Below, piece by piece: positions 49,840 through 58,182 of a stretch of 64,000 bases of DNA (the first letter of the stretch is position 1; each line of letters begins with the position of its first letter). This stretch comes from an uncultured Eubacteriales bacterium (GTDB taxonomy: Bacteria > Bacillota > Clostridia > Christensenellales > CAG-138). Under the pieces are notes generated by a model that did no database searches, was not told the origin of the DNA, and saw only the letters and a program-made list of their open reading frames with translations. A program made the position numbers and the translations under genes. The DNA lies in contig UREK01000014.1 of assembly GCA_900546845.1 (NCBI GenBank), positions 1 to 64,000 on the forward strand. The letters run 5' to 3'.

Positions 49840-51030
49840 ATGCATACTATGAAAGCGATTGACGACATCAAGCAATACACGCCTGCAGCGTTGTGGAAGC
49901 GCGTGAAGGAGCATGCGCCCGCGCGCACACAAGCCATATCCGCGGCGCCTGCTGCCGGGTATGCCGCCAAGCCGCCCATTCCTTCCGGGCGCAAATGGTG
50001 GCTCACTGCGCTCGACCTTTTCCTCGCGCTTGCCGTGCTCGCGGGCGCGGCTTGGTTCATTTCCGTCTCCACTGCGCCGGATCCGCGCATTACCGTGCGC
50101 CTTTCGGCAGATGGGGCGACGAGCGAACACTTCGTGTTCCCCACCGATGTGCGCAGCTTCCTTGCAGAATGCGGCGTTACGCTCGGCAGCGACGACGTCC
50201 TTTCCTGCGCGCTGACGGACGAACTGACCGATGGGATGGAAATTTCCGTGACGCGCGCGTTCCCCGTTGCAGTCAAATATCAGAACGGCGTGGAACTCCT
50301 GCACCTGACCGGAGGGACGGTGGGCGACGCGCTGCGCGCTGTAGACGTACAATACGACGTGAACGACGAGCTTTCTCATCTTTCGTTCGAGGATCTTGCG
50401 CCAGGCATGCAGATCATCCACACGGATGTCCTTACCGAATACGACACATCCTATAAAACGCTCGAGTACAAAAAGGAAGTCGTAAAGGATGACAGCGTCT
50501 ATAATGACACAAAGCCCGTGGTTCTCCAGGAGGGCGAGGACGGCACCAAGCAGGTGACTTACCGCCTCGTTTATAAAAACGGCGTGCGCGTCTCCCGCGA
50601 GGTAGTCGATCAGGTGGTTATTACCCCCGCTACGCCCGAAATCAAGAAAGTCGGCACAAAGATTCATTACCAGACGCACCTGAGCGGCGAGTTCCGTATT
50701 TACAAGGAGCCGCCTGTGGCCGGCAAGAACGGCTGGCGCGAAATGACAATGGATTACATTACCGCCTACACCGCGGACACCAGGACCTCAACCGGCGTGC
50801 GGCCTAAGCTTGGTACCATTGCCGTAAACACATATTATATCCCCTACGGTACGGAGATCTATGTGAAGGGCTACGGCTATGGCAAGGCGCAGGATACCGG
50901 CGCGTTCCGCAATTATAAGCGGGCCGATGGCACGCCCGTGAACCAGCTGGATCTGTTTATGAATACTGAAAAGGAATGCAGGCGCTGGGGCCGTAAGCGC
51001 AATGTGACGGTGCTTGTAAAGCTGGGCTGA
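49840..51030 (+). CDS. Cell-wall protein with DUF348, G5 and 3D domains (YabE-like)
   Basis: Product of 396 residues from ATG 49840-49842 (or 49849). One membrane anchor (about residues 50-72, WWLTALDLFLALAVLAG) is followed by DUF348-like segments (ITVRLSADGATSEHFVFPTD, SFLAECGVTLGSDDVL), a G5 domain (TYRLVYKNGVRVSREVVD) and a C-terminal 3D domain (YITAYTADTRTSTGVRPKLG, IPYGTEIYVKGYG, DLFMNTEKECRRWGRK). The aspartates are those of lytic transglycosylase-like Rpf relatives. It lies upstream of rsmA, as YabE does in Bacillus. Confidence 0.9.
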   Translation: MHTMKAIDDIKQYTPAALWKRVKEHAPARTQAISAAPAAGYAAKPPIPSGRKWWLTALDLFLALAVLAGAAWFISVSTAPDPRITVRLSADGATSEHFVFPTDVRSFLAECGVTLGSDDVLSCALTDELTDGMEISVTRAFPVAVKYQNGVELLHLTGGTVGDALRAVDVQYDVNDELSHLSFEDLAPGMQIIHTDVLTEYDTSYKTLEYKKEVVKDDSVYNDTKPVVLQEGEDGTKQVTYRLVYKNGVRVSREVVDQVVITPATPEIKKVGTKIHYQTHLSGEFRIYKEPPVAGKNGWREMTMDYITAYTADTRTSTGVRPKLGTIAVNTYYIPYGTEIYVKGYGYGKAQDTGAFRNYKRADGTPVNQLDLFMNTEKECRRWGRKRNVTVLVKLG

Positions 51031-51121
51031 AGCATCCGTTGCGCAAGCCAAAGGATCATTTGGCGGATGAAGGCATCAGCCCCCTGTATTTGCCGGATCA
51101 AACCGAAAGAGGAGCAATCCC

Positions 51122-51937
51122 ATGACCGTTGCCGAAATTAAATCCCTCCTTGCGGCACACGGCCTCGCGCCCAACCGGGCGCTCGGGCAGAATTTCCTTG
51201 CGGACGAAGCTGCTGCAAGCGCAATCGCAGATGCCTCCGGAGCAGCCGAATTCCCCGTGTTGGAGATTGGCCCGGGGCTTGGCGCGCTCACAGAACCGCT
51301 TCTGCGACTTTCCCCGCATGTGGCAGCCGTCGAAATCGACGCGGCGATGGTGCGCGTTTTGCAGGCGCGTTTTGCGGATGCAGGCAATTTTACCTTGCTG
51401 CATGAGGACTTTCTTGAAACCGACCTTTGTGCAATCGCTCCGCTGCTCAGTGCAAAGTGCGTCGTCGCCGCAAACCTGCCGTATTATGTTACAACGCCGG
51501 TCTGCATGAAGCTGCTCACCAGCGCGCTCCCTATCGAACGCATGGCGCTGATGCTGCAAAAGGAAGCGGCGGAGCGCTTCACCGCCTGGCCGGGCAGCCG
51601 CCAATATGGGCCGCTGACTGTGCTCGCACAGAGGTACTACGACATTAAGCCCTTGATGGCACTCTCACCCGCGCAGTATTATCCTCAGCCGGAGGTGGAC
51701 TCTACCGTGCTCATGCTTGCCCGCAGGCCGGGCGTCACCGTTCTGCCCGCGCTGCCGCGCGTGCTTGCATCAGCGTTTTCCATGCGCCGCAAAACGCTTA
51801 CGAACAATCTGCGCGGTGCAGGGCTTTCCAGGGAAAACGCGGAGGCACTTCTGGAAAAATGCGGCATCCCACCGGCCGCGCGTGCGGAGGCGCTTCCCCC
51901 GGAAGCGTTTGCACGCCTTGCGGAGGCTATGTTATGA
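51122..51937 (+). CDS. rsmA: 16S rRNA A1518/A1519 dimethyltransferase
   Basis: Product of 271 residues with KsgA motifs: NRALGQNFLADEAAA, LEIGPGLGALTEPLL (SAM site) and the catalytic ANLPYYVTTPV. C-terminal SMRRKTLTNNLRG is typical. It dimethylates two adenines in helix 45 of 16S rRNA. AGAGGAG precedes the ATG. Its stop overlaps the first ATG of a broken acetyltransferase frame. Confidence 0.97.
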   Translation: MTVAEIKSLLAAHGLAPNRALGQNFLADEAAASAIADASGAAEFPVLEIGPGLGALTEPLLRLSPHVAAVEIDAAMVRVLQARFADAGNFTLLHEDFLETDLCAIAPLLSAKCVVAANLPYYVTTPVCMKLLTSALPIERMALMLQKEAAERFTAWPGSRQYGPLTVLAQRYYDIKPLMALSPAQYYPQPEVDSTVLMLARRPGVTVLPALPRVLASAFSMRRKTLTNNLRGAGLSRENAEALLEKCGIPPAARAEALPPEAFARLAEAML

Positions 51938-52139
51938 CTTGTATTCTAAAGCAGCTTTCCCCCAGCGATGGGCATGATATTTACGACTCGACTGTGCGCG
52001 GGAGATGGGAATCAACCGGGCTCTCGTAACGATCCGCCCGGAAAACGCTGCGTCTCTCAAAATGGCCCTGAAAAACGGCGGTGTGATCGAGCGCTCGGCG
52101 CCTGAGCACCATTATGTCACTCTGGACACAAGCCGGTAA
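51934..52139 (+). pseudogene. GNAT acetyltransferase remnant with internal deletion
   Basis: Frame 1 starts MTCILKQLSPSDGHDIYD, as GNAT proteins do, and ends at a stop after 32 codons. In another frame the C-terminal end of the fold remains: EMGINRALVTIRPENAASLK, then ALKNGGVIERSAPEHHYVTL. The middle of about 100 residues is gone. The ATG overlaps the rsmA stop. Confidence 0.7.
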
Positions 52140-52161
52140 GCATCAACCGGCAAACACAAAG

Positions 52162-52188
52162 GAAGCCGGGGAAAATTTCACCGGCTTC
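52162..52188. terminator. Hairpin between GNAT remnant and E2-like gene
   Basis: GAAGCCGG/CCGGCTTC with an 11-base loop. T-runs are weak on both sides (TTGTTTT rightward), so it is a possible terminator for the rsmA side or the convergent gene. Confidence 0.5.
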
Positions 52189-52205
52189 GCACCTTGTTTT
52201 ACTGT

Positions 52206-53108
52206 TTAATCCACATCCTCGATAATCTGTGCCGGGCGCTCGTCCAGCACAAACGGGTTGCGCAGAACATTCCTGATGTGCTTAATCGCGGTGGAGTAAT
52301 AGAAGCCGTCGCAAATGCGCTCATCCAAAACCCACATGAGGGTAATGTAGCGCCGTTCCACGACCGAGCCGTCCGCCTGCACCTCATACTTCTTCTGCTT
52401 CGCACCGAAAGAGCAGAACACGGGGACATTGCCGAAATCATACAGGTGATGGAAGATCGGCGGAATGCCCAGGGAGCCCATGGACGTGATAAACATCGAG
52501 CCATGGAATGGGCTGAGCTGTTCAAGCTTTTTGGGTAGCAGGCCGAAATAGTCCAGCATCTTGAGGAACCAGACGGCAAATTTCAGCAGCAGGCCGGGAA
52601 TATAGTCAAAAATTTTAGCCGCCTTGTCGAAATCGCTCTGGTTGTCGTTTTTGGAAAGTTCCACCTCTTTTTTGATGAGCTCGTACACCTCAGTCGCGGT
52701 CGCGTCCAGCTCCGGCCTGATCTTTATGATTGTCTCAAGCGCATCGGAGCGCATTTCGCGCTTGACCGTCAGGTTGATTTGCACGCCGTTGCGCGCATAA
52801 ATTTTCTGTCCTGAAATGAAACGGTTTACAGCGGGCTTCTGGGACAGGCTGCGCACGTACGCTGCGATGAGCACATGCATGATGCCGAAGCCGACGAGGC
52901 CCTCGTCGTTGCGCTTGTGGCGCACGTAACGTTCGATCTCGTCGATGTCCACACTGTCCATGAAGTAGTTGGAGGACGAATTGCGCGTGACCATGATGTA
53001 GGGCGCCACACGCGAAAATGCGTCAAGAGAACGCAGCCGCCGGCCGTCATACCGATCGCCCCAGCGGCGTTTCCGCTTTGCGGGTTTTAGGGTTTGTGTT
53101 TGTTCCAT
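52206..53108 (-). CDS. E2-like acyltransferase family protein without lipoyl domain
   Basis: Product of 300 residues related to the catalytic domain of 2-oxo acid dehydrogenase E2 (chloramphenicol acetyltransferase fold): DAFSRVAPYIMVTRNSSSN, then SMFITSMGSLGIPPIFHHLYD and LMWVLDERICDGFYY. In true E2 the last motif is HRxxDG; here His is Glu (ERICDG), which is the pattern I associate with this clostridial subfamily. There is no lipoyl or E3-binding domain. Function unknown. GGAG precedes ATG 53106-53108. Confidence 0.78.
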   Translation of the reverse strand: MEQTQTLKPAKRKRRWGDRYDGRRLRSLDAFSRVAPYIMVTRNSSSNYFMDSVDIDEIERYVRHKRNDEGLVGFGIMHVLIAAYVRSLSQKPAVNRFISGQKIYARNGVQINLTVKREMRSDALETIIKIRPELDATATEVYELIKKEVELSKNDNQSDFDKAAKIFDYIPGLLLKFAVWFLKMLDYFGLLPKKLEQLSPFHGSMFITSMGSLGIPPIFHHLYDFGNVPVFCSFGAKQKKYEVQADGSVVERRYITLMWVLDERICDGFYYSTAIKHIRNVLRNPFVLDERPAQIIEDVD

Positions 53109-53188
53109 TTTTATAACTCCATATAAAAGCAAAAGTATATTTGTATTTTACTCTTACCGGAGGCATTATGTCAAACGCAACATCACTC

Positions 53189-54352
53189 CTATCCCTTAAA
53201 CGCCGCCAAAAGCATCGCCTCCGCCGCGGCTTCCGGCACGGTACGCGGGTTTGCCGCCGCGCAAAGATCGGCCGCAACGCGAGCTGCAGCCGTCCGCCGG
53301 CAGCGTTCGAGCTCCGCTTCCCCAACGCCAAGCTCCTGCAGCGTGCCCGGCAGCTTGGCCGCCACGCGGAGCGTCTCAATCTCCTCCGCAAGCGCTTGCA
53401 CGGCCTGCACGTCCGCCCTTCCCCTAAGGCCCAATGCACGGGCAAGGCGCGCATACCGGGCACAGGCTTGCGTATCCGCAGCGTTAAAACGGATCACATG
53501 CGGCAGGAGGATGGCGCACAGCGCGCCGCTATGCGCCCGGCACACCGCGAACAGCGCAGCCAGCTGACGTGCGAACGCATGCGTAAGCCCGGCACGCGCG
53601 TTGGAAAACGCAATGCCTGCAAGGGTTTGCGCATAAAGGATCTGCTCCCGGGCAAAACTGTCCCCTGCCTGCGCCTCAACCAGGTGCTGAAACACGAGCC
53701 CCGCCGCTTTTTGCGCGGGCGGCTCCGCAAACGGTGCGTCCTCACACGCGGCATATGCATCAAGCGCATACGCGAACGCTTCCATCCCAGCCTCCGCGAC
53801 CTCCACGGAAGAAGCCGCCGCGCCAAGTTCCGGGTCGATGAACGCCACATCCGGCACAATACCGTAATCCACCGCAGCCCAGGCGCATTGCTCCGCCGTG
53901 CCGCCAACCTCCGCAAACGCCGTTGCCTCCGGCGCGCCGCCGCCAAGGGATGGGATCGCCGCAAAGCGCGCCTTTCGCCTGAGATCGGGCAGGCTGAATG
54001 GGAGGTGCAGATCGGAAAGCGCCGCTTCCGGGTATTCATACAGGATCCACATCAGCTTCGCGGCAGCGGCTGCCGCGCTCCCAAGCGCCACGATCCAATC
54101 CGGCGCAAAGGCGCGCATAGCGGATGCACCCTCCGCAACCGCTAGCTCCACGTGTTCGAGATTGTTCGTCTCCAGCAGGCGCATCTCCATCCCGGTACGC
54201 CGAAGCGCCGTTTCTGCGCGCGCGAGGATCCCACGCTGCTTCATTTCCCCGCCCACCGTAACGAGCATCGCCCGCTTCCCGCGAATCGTCGAAAGCAACC
54301 CAATGCTCTCCCGGCCATAATGAACGTCCCGCGGCATGGTAAACCTTGGCAT
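53189..54352 (-). CDS. Iron-type alcohol dehydrogenase with altered metal and NAD sites
   Basis: Product of 387 residues with the overall iron-dependent ADH layout: GKRAMLVTVGGEMKQRG, DWIVALGSAAAAAAKLMW, FAAIPSLGGGAPEATAFA, AHSGALCAILLPHVIRFN. Compared with FucO-type enzymes, the metal ligand Asp-His pair (GxDALxHAIE) is changed to GMEAFAYALDAY (Glu and Tyr), and the glycine-rich NAD motif GGGS is reduced to LGS. Two other His ligands remain (LTHAF, AHSG). Activity cannot be assumed; it may be a divergent or non-enzymatic paralogue. Confidence 0.82.
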   Translation of the reverse strand: MPRFTMPRDVHYGRESIGLLSTIRGKRAMLVTVGGEMKQRGILARAETALRRTGMEMRLLETNNLEHVELAVAEGASAMRAFAPDWIVALGSAAAAAAKLMWILYEYPEAALSDLHLPFSLPDLRRKARFAAIPSLGGGAPEATAFAEVGGTAEQCAWAAVDYGIVPDVAFIDPELGAAASSVEVAEAGMEAFAYALDAYAACEDAPFAEPPAQKAAGLVFQHLVEAQAGDSFAREQILYAQTLAGIAFSNARAGLTHAFARQLAALFAVCRAHSGALCAILLPHVIRFNAADTQACARYARLARALGLRGRADVQAVQALAEEIETLRVAAKLPGTLQELGVGEAELERCRRTAAARVAADLCAAANPRTVPEAAAEAMLLAAFKG

Positions 54353-54459
54353 TGCATTCTCCTCGTTTCATAAGAATTCCATGCCTTAGGCTTCCCGGCG
54401 CGGGCGGATTTTATCAGAGCGGAACAAACCGGAAGGAGGTTCCGTTCCGCCCCATTCCA

Positions 54460-54747
54460 TTATGTTTTGATTTGCTTTGCGAGAAGGCGGAATTCAATGC
54501 AGCCGTCCGCGCATGGGAAGTCGATCTCATGGCTCAGCTTGCTACCGCGCAGCCGGTAATCCCCCCCACACCGCATAATTTCGCATAGCGTATGCAGCAC
54601 CGGCATGGTTTTCGGGCAAAATCCCGCCGGGCATTCATATTGGCAAGCGAACCGGTCTCCCGCTTCAAGGCCCATCCTGCATTCCTTTGCTTGCCCTTTT
54701 ATCACGGTAATTTCAAATTCCCAGTCTTCCGCCAGCCACTTTTTCAT
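54460..54747 (-). CDS. TIGR04076-family protein
   Basis: Product of 95 residues: EFEITVIKGQAKECRMGLEAGDRF in two parts, then ECPAGFCPKTMPVLHTLCEIMRCGGDY and a C-terminal CADGCIEFRLLA. The cysteines could bind metal. The family is small and of unknown function. Its start overlaps the phosphatase stop by four bases, so it belongs to the end of the cobalamin operon transcript. Confidence 0.78.
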   Translation of the reverse strand: MKKWLAEDWEFEITVIKGQAKECRMGLEAGDRFACQYECPAGFCPKTMPVLHTLCEIMRCGGDYRLRGSKLSHEIDFPCADGCIEFRLLAKQIKT

Positions 54748-55361
54748 CCGTTCGCCTCCCCCTGCTTATCATCAAGCGCCGTACACGCGTTGCAGCGCGC
54801 GCCATCCAGCCCCGGTTCCACTTCCAGCCGAAACCCGCCGCAGTTTTCCGTGCGGTTCGCGCCGAAATCCGCGCGCATCTCCGTGTAATGTTCGAGCAGG
54901 AGCAGGATCGTCCCACCGTGGGCCACTATGCCCACGCGCATGCACCCGCGCCTCCCTGCATCCGAAACGGCTTCTTCAAACGCCGCCGCGACGCGCGCGC
55001 GCATCTCGGCAAACGTCTCCCCGCCGGGATAGCCCTCCCATTGCTCCTGCGCAAGCCAGTCGAGGTAGGTTCTGTCGTTCGCCGCGGCCATCTCCGCATG
55101 CGTCCGGTTTTCAAATATGCCGAAATCCATTTCCCGAAGGCCCGGGACGGCCGTCTCCGGTACGCCGGGCCAAAGCAGTGCCGCCGTTTCTCTGGCGCGC
55201 CGGAGCGGGCTTGTGTAAACATGCTCCACTGGCGGCATCGCGGCCGCGCGCTTTTTAGCGAGCGCAACGCCCTCCGGGAGCAATGGAGCATCCGTCACGC
55301 CCAAAAAACGGCGTTCCGGGTTGCCCTCTGCAATCGAATGGCGCACGAGGATCACTTCCAT
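54744..55361 (-). CDS. cobC: Histidine phosphatase, probable alpha-ribazole phosphatase
   Basis: Product of 205 residues of the histidine phosphatase superfamily: ILVRHSIAEGNPERRFLG holds the RH motif (the usual RHG is RHS), then EHVYTSPLRRARETAALL and LREMDFGIFENRTHAEM. VGIVAHGGTILLLL has the second His. It lies directly after cobalamin genes, so removal of phosphate from alpha-ribazole-5-phosphate or adenosylcobalamin-5-phosphate is the likely step. Overlaps the short CobU-like gene. Confidence 0.85.
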   Translation of the reverse strand: MEVILVRHSIAEGNPERRFLGVTDAPLLPEGVALAKKRAAAMPPVEHVYTSPLRRARETAALLWPGVPETAVPGLREMDFGIFENRTHAEMAAANDRTYLDWLAQEQWEGYPGGETFAEMRARVAAAFEEAVSDAGRRGCMRVGIVAHGGTILLLLEHYTEMRADFGANRTENCGGFRLEVEPGLDGARCNACTALDDKQGEANG

Positions 55362-55723
55362 GCGGCCTCCCCCTTGATCACCATCGGGATGCCGCAGAAC
55401 ACGCGCGCTACAACGTCCGCGTTTTTTGCCAGTTCACAGCAGATTCGCCCCACCGTTTCGCGCCATTCCCGTTCAAACGGGTCCATCGGCACCACGCCGC
55501 AGCCCACTTCATCGCAGACGACGACCGCATGCCGCGCGAGCGCCGTCAGGATCTGTTCCTTTGTTTTCCCTTCGGCAAGCGCCGCGCGAACAGCATCCTG
55601 CAAGCCGTCGAGCACAGGGAAATCCGCGCCGGGCGTATGCGTGACGTCCGTTTGCGCATAGCCCGTATTCCGAAGCGCGGCGGCAAGTTTGCCCTGTCCC
55701 GCGCCGCCGATCACAAGGATCAT
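55352..55723 (-). CDS. Short CobU-like protein
   Basis: Product of 123 residues from ATG 55721-55723 (GGAGGG upstream). The P-loop region MILVIGGAGQGKLAAALRN is like CobU; the middle (GKTKEQILTALARHAVVVCDEVGCGVVP) and end (VFCGIPMVIKG) also parallel the CobU gene of this same operon (VVCGIPVYWKG). The central guanylyltransferase part with its His is missing, so it probably retains at most kinase-like function. It is one of two CobU relatives in the operon. Confidence 0.78.
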   Translation of the reverse strand: MILVIGGAGQGKLAAALRNTGYAQTDVTHTPGADFPVLDGLQDAVRAALAEGKTKEQILTALARHAVVVCDEVGCGVVPMDPFEREWRETVGRICCELAKNADVVARVFCGIPMVIKGEAAWK

Positions 55724-56496
55724 AAAAGCCCTCCGATCTTTTCCGCAAGCACCACCGCAAACAGGCACGCAAGCTCGCATACCTGCACGAAATAGCCCGC
55801 AAGGTCGCCCGTCGTGCCGCCGAACTCGCGGTACGCCATCAGGCGGTAATGCAAAAACGAAAGCCCTGCCGCGAGCACTGCCACGCCGCCCGTAAATGGC
55901 GCGCGCCAAAGCATCGCCCCAGCGGCAGCCGCAACCCAGAGCGTGGAAACGGCGCGCACGGCGCGCACGTCTGAAGCGCCGCGGAACGTTGCAAGGAGGC
56001 CGTCCTTGCGCGCGCCCCGGAATGTGACCACCGCAAGCGCGGAAAGCCCGCGGGAAAGCACCGGGCAAAGCGCGAGGACGAACGCCCCGGGGCCTGTAAG
56101 CGGCGCTTCGTGCCAAAGGCCGAAGGCAAGCAGCAGATATGTCCCGCAGGCAATCACCGCAAACGCGCCCGCGCGCGGATCCTTGAGAATCTCGAGCTTC
56201 CTTTCGCGCGGGGCATGGGATGAGCGGGCGTCCGCCACGTCGCAGAAGCCATCCATGTGGATGCCGCCCGTCACCGCGAGCGGCAGGATGGTCAACAGCG
56301 CGGCCATAAGCGCACGGGAGAGTGAAAGCAGGTTCCCGAGCGCGAGCAGCAGGAACATCAAAAGCCCGATCACACCGCCGATCACCGGGAAGAAGCACAT
56401 CGCATACGCCATGTTTTCCTCCCGCCATTCCACGCGCGGCGCGGGAAGTTTGGAATACATCGTAAGCGCCATGCAGAACGAGCGCAAAAGTTTCAT
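55720..56496 (-). CDS. cobS: Adenosylcobinamide-GDP ribazoletransferase
   Basis: Product of 258 residues, membrane protein with several hydrophobic segments. CobS landmarks: MALTMYSKLPAPRVEW, CFFPVIGGVIGLLMF, LAVTGGIHMDGFCDVADA (the DG..D metal-binding motif) and GGTTGDLAGYFVQVCE. It joins alpha-ribazole to adenosylcobinamide-GDP in the final cobalamin assembly. Start ATG 56494-56496 overlaps the CobU stop by one base. Confidence 0.95.
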   Translation of the reverse strand: MKLLRSFCMALTMYSKLPAPRVEWREENMAYAMCFFPVIGGVIGLLMFLLLALGNLLSLSRALMAALLTILPLAVTGGIHMDGFCDVADARSSHAPRERKLEILKDPRAGAFAVIACGTYLLLAFGLWHEAPLTGPGAFVLALCPVLSRGLSALAVVTFRGARKDGLLATFRGASDVRAVRAVSTLWVAAAAGAMLWRAPFTGGVAVLAAGLSFLHYRLMAYREFGGTTGDLAGYFVQVCELACLFAVVLAEKIGGLL

Positions 56497-57017
56497 CACA
56501 ATTCTTTTCCTTTCCAATAGACCGGTATTCCGCAGACAACCTCCACAACGGCATCCGCTTCCGCGGCGAGCACGCGGTTCACCGCAGCAAGCGCATCTAA
56601 ATACGCCTCCGTTTCCGGCGCATATCGCACGCCGTCGGAAAACAGCTCGTTGGTAACGATAACGGCAAGCGACACCTGCTCCGCAAGGCGCATGACCCCC
56701 GCGCAAACGCGCTCCACAAGCCCCTCCGCGCCCGCGCCGCCGAACATCTCGTTGGCTACAAGGTTGGACATGCACTCCAGCAGCGCGCTGCCGCCTGCAG
56801 GGAGCTGCGCTTGCACAAGGCCGCGCGGGCATTCAAGCGTCGTGAATCCCTTTCCCGCGCGCATAGCGCGGTGGCGCGCGGCGCGGCGCTCGCTCTCCGC
56901 ATCGAACAGCTCCATCGTGGCGATATAGGTGCGCTTCGCATGCCCGGCACGGACGATCAGTTCTTCCGCATATTCCGATTTTCCGCTCGCGGCCCCGCCT
57001 GAAACAAGGATCAGCAT
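56496..57017 (-). CDS. cobU: Adenosylcobinamide kinase/guanylyltransferase
   Basis: Product of 173 residues from ATG 57015-57017 with GGGAGG upstream. P-loop LILVSGGAASGKSEYAE; the guanylated His lies in RRAARHRAMRAGKGF; LLECMSNLVANEMF and NELFSDGVRYAPE follow. It phosphorylates adenosylcobinamide and adds GMP. Follows cobT by 10 bp. Confidence 0.95.
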   Translation of the reverse strand: MLILVSGGAASGKSEYAEELIVRAGHAKRTYIATMELFDAESERRAARHRAMRAGKGFTTLECPRGLVQAQLPAGGSALLECMSNLVANEMFGGAGAEGLVERVCAGVMRLAEQVSLAVIVTNELFSDGVRYAPETEAYLDALAAVNRVLAAEADAVVEVVCGIPVYWKGKEL

Positions 57018-57027
57018 CCTGCCTCCC

Positions 57028-58083
57028 TTAAGACTGCGGGGTATACGCCGCAACGTCTATCTCATCAAAGGTGCGCATTTCGCCGTAAACCGCAAGGGCC
57101 ATGTCAAGAAGCGGCATAGCTGCGACCGCGCCCGTTCCCTCGCCCAGGCACATCTGCGCGTAGATGAGCGGCTGCAAGCCCAGCGCGTCCAGCACCAACA
57201 TGCCCGCTGGCTCCTTGGAGACGTGGCTTGCAAGCAGATATCCCCCGCAGGAAGGGCACATGCGCACCGCCGCAAGCGCCGCCGCAGCGGAGATGAAGCC
57301 GTCGATCAGCACAGGCGCCCGGTAAAGCGCCCCGCCCAGGCATACGCCCGCAAGCGCAGCGATGTCCAGCCCGCCGAGGCAACGGAGCACGGCAAAGGCG
57401 TCCGCCGGGTCTGGCCGGTTGACCGCGACTGCCCGGGCGATCGCATCCTTCTTGCGGCGCAGCCCCGCATCTGAAAGGCCTGCCCCCCGCCCGGTCACAG
57501 CTTCGATGGGCGCGCCCGTCAAAACCGCGGTCACAGCGCTCGCGGTCGTGGTGTTGCCGATCCCCATCTCGCCGAGCGCGAACAGGCCATAGCCCTCCGC
57601 CTGCTTTTCCCGCACGAGGCCGATCCCGACCTCGATCGCGGCCATCGCCTCAGCTTCCGTCATCGCGGGCCCCTCCGCGATGTTGCGCGTGCCGCGCCGG
57701 ATGTTCCGGTCAAGCACCGCCGCATTTACCGGCCGCGCAATGCCCACATCCACGGCAAACACATCCGCCCCTGCGACGCGCGCCATCCGGCAGACACTGG
57801 AATCCCCCTTCGCAGCGTTTTCCGCCACGATGGCCGTCACTTCCTGCCCGGTCTGCGTCACACCTTCAGATACGACGCCATTGTCCGCGCACATCATCAG
57901 CACCGCGTGCTTTCCAAGCGTCACGCCCGCTCTGCCCGTGATGCCCGCGATCCGCACTACCGCGTCCTCCAGAAGCCCAAGGCTGTGCAGCGGCTTTGCA
58001 ATCGCATCCCACCGCCTGCGGGATATTTCCATCGCGGAAGCGTCAAGCGGCCGGATCGCCCGCTGTATTTCGAAAAGCGTCAT
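57028..58083 (-). CDS. cobT: Nicotinate-nucleotide-dimethylbenzimidazole phosphoribosyltransferase
   Basis: Product of 351 residues from ATG 58081-58083 with GGAGG eight bases upstream. CobT motifs: MMCADNGVVSEGVTQTGQEV, MGIGNTTTASAVTAVLTG and GRGAGLSDAGL. It makes alpha-ribazole-5-phosphate for the lower ligand. First gene of the operon; a promoter lies at 58,132-58,160. No cobalamin riboswitch fits the short leader of about 40 bases. Confidence 0.96.
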   Translation of the reverse strand: MTLFEIQRAIRPLDASAMEISRRRWDAIAKPLHSLGLLEDAVVRIAGITGRAGVTLGKHAVLMMCADNGVVSEGVTQTGQEVTAIVAENAAKGDSSVCRMARVAGADVFAVDVGIARPVNAAVLDRNIRRGTRNIAEGPAMTEAEAMAAIEVGIGLVREKQAEGYGLFALGEMGIGNTTTASAVTAVLTGAPIEAVTGRGAGLSDAGLRRKKDAIARAVAVNRPDPADAFAVLRCLGGLDIAALAGVCLGGALYRAPVLIDGFISAAAALAAVRMCPSCGGYLLASHVSKEPAGMLVLDALGLQPLIYAQMCLGEGTGAVAAMPLLDMALAVYGEMRTFDEIDVAAYTPQS

Positions 58084-58131
58084 CGCCAATCCTCCTTTAT
58101 CCGGCGCATGCCGCGCCTATATATCGTTATA

Positions 58132-58160
58132 ATAGTACCCTTTTTTGTTGAAAAATCCAA
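58132..58160 (-). promoter_or_regulatory. Promoter of the cobT operon
   Basis: On the minus strand TTGGAT (58160-58155), 17-base spacer, TACTAT (58137-58132). A TATAAT hexamer on the plus strand (58128-58133) could belong to the divergent TIM-barrel gene, but a -35 box was not clear. Confidence 0.58.
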
Positions 58161-58182
58161 GTGGGGATGCAATAATAACCCT

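Noticed and set aside
58084..58182. Cobalamin riboswitch upstream of cobT
   Set aside because: The leader is only about 40 bases and no B12-box was seen.
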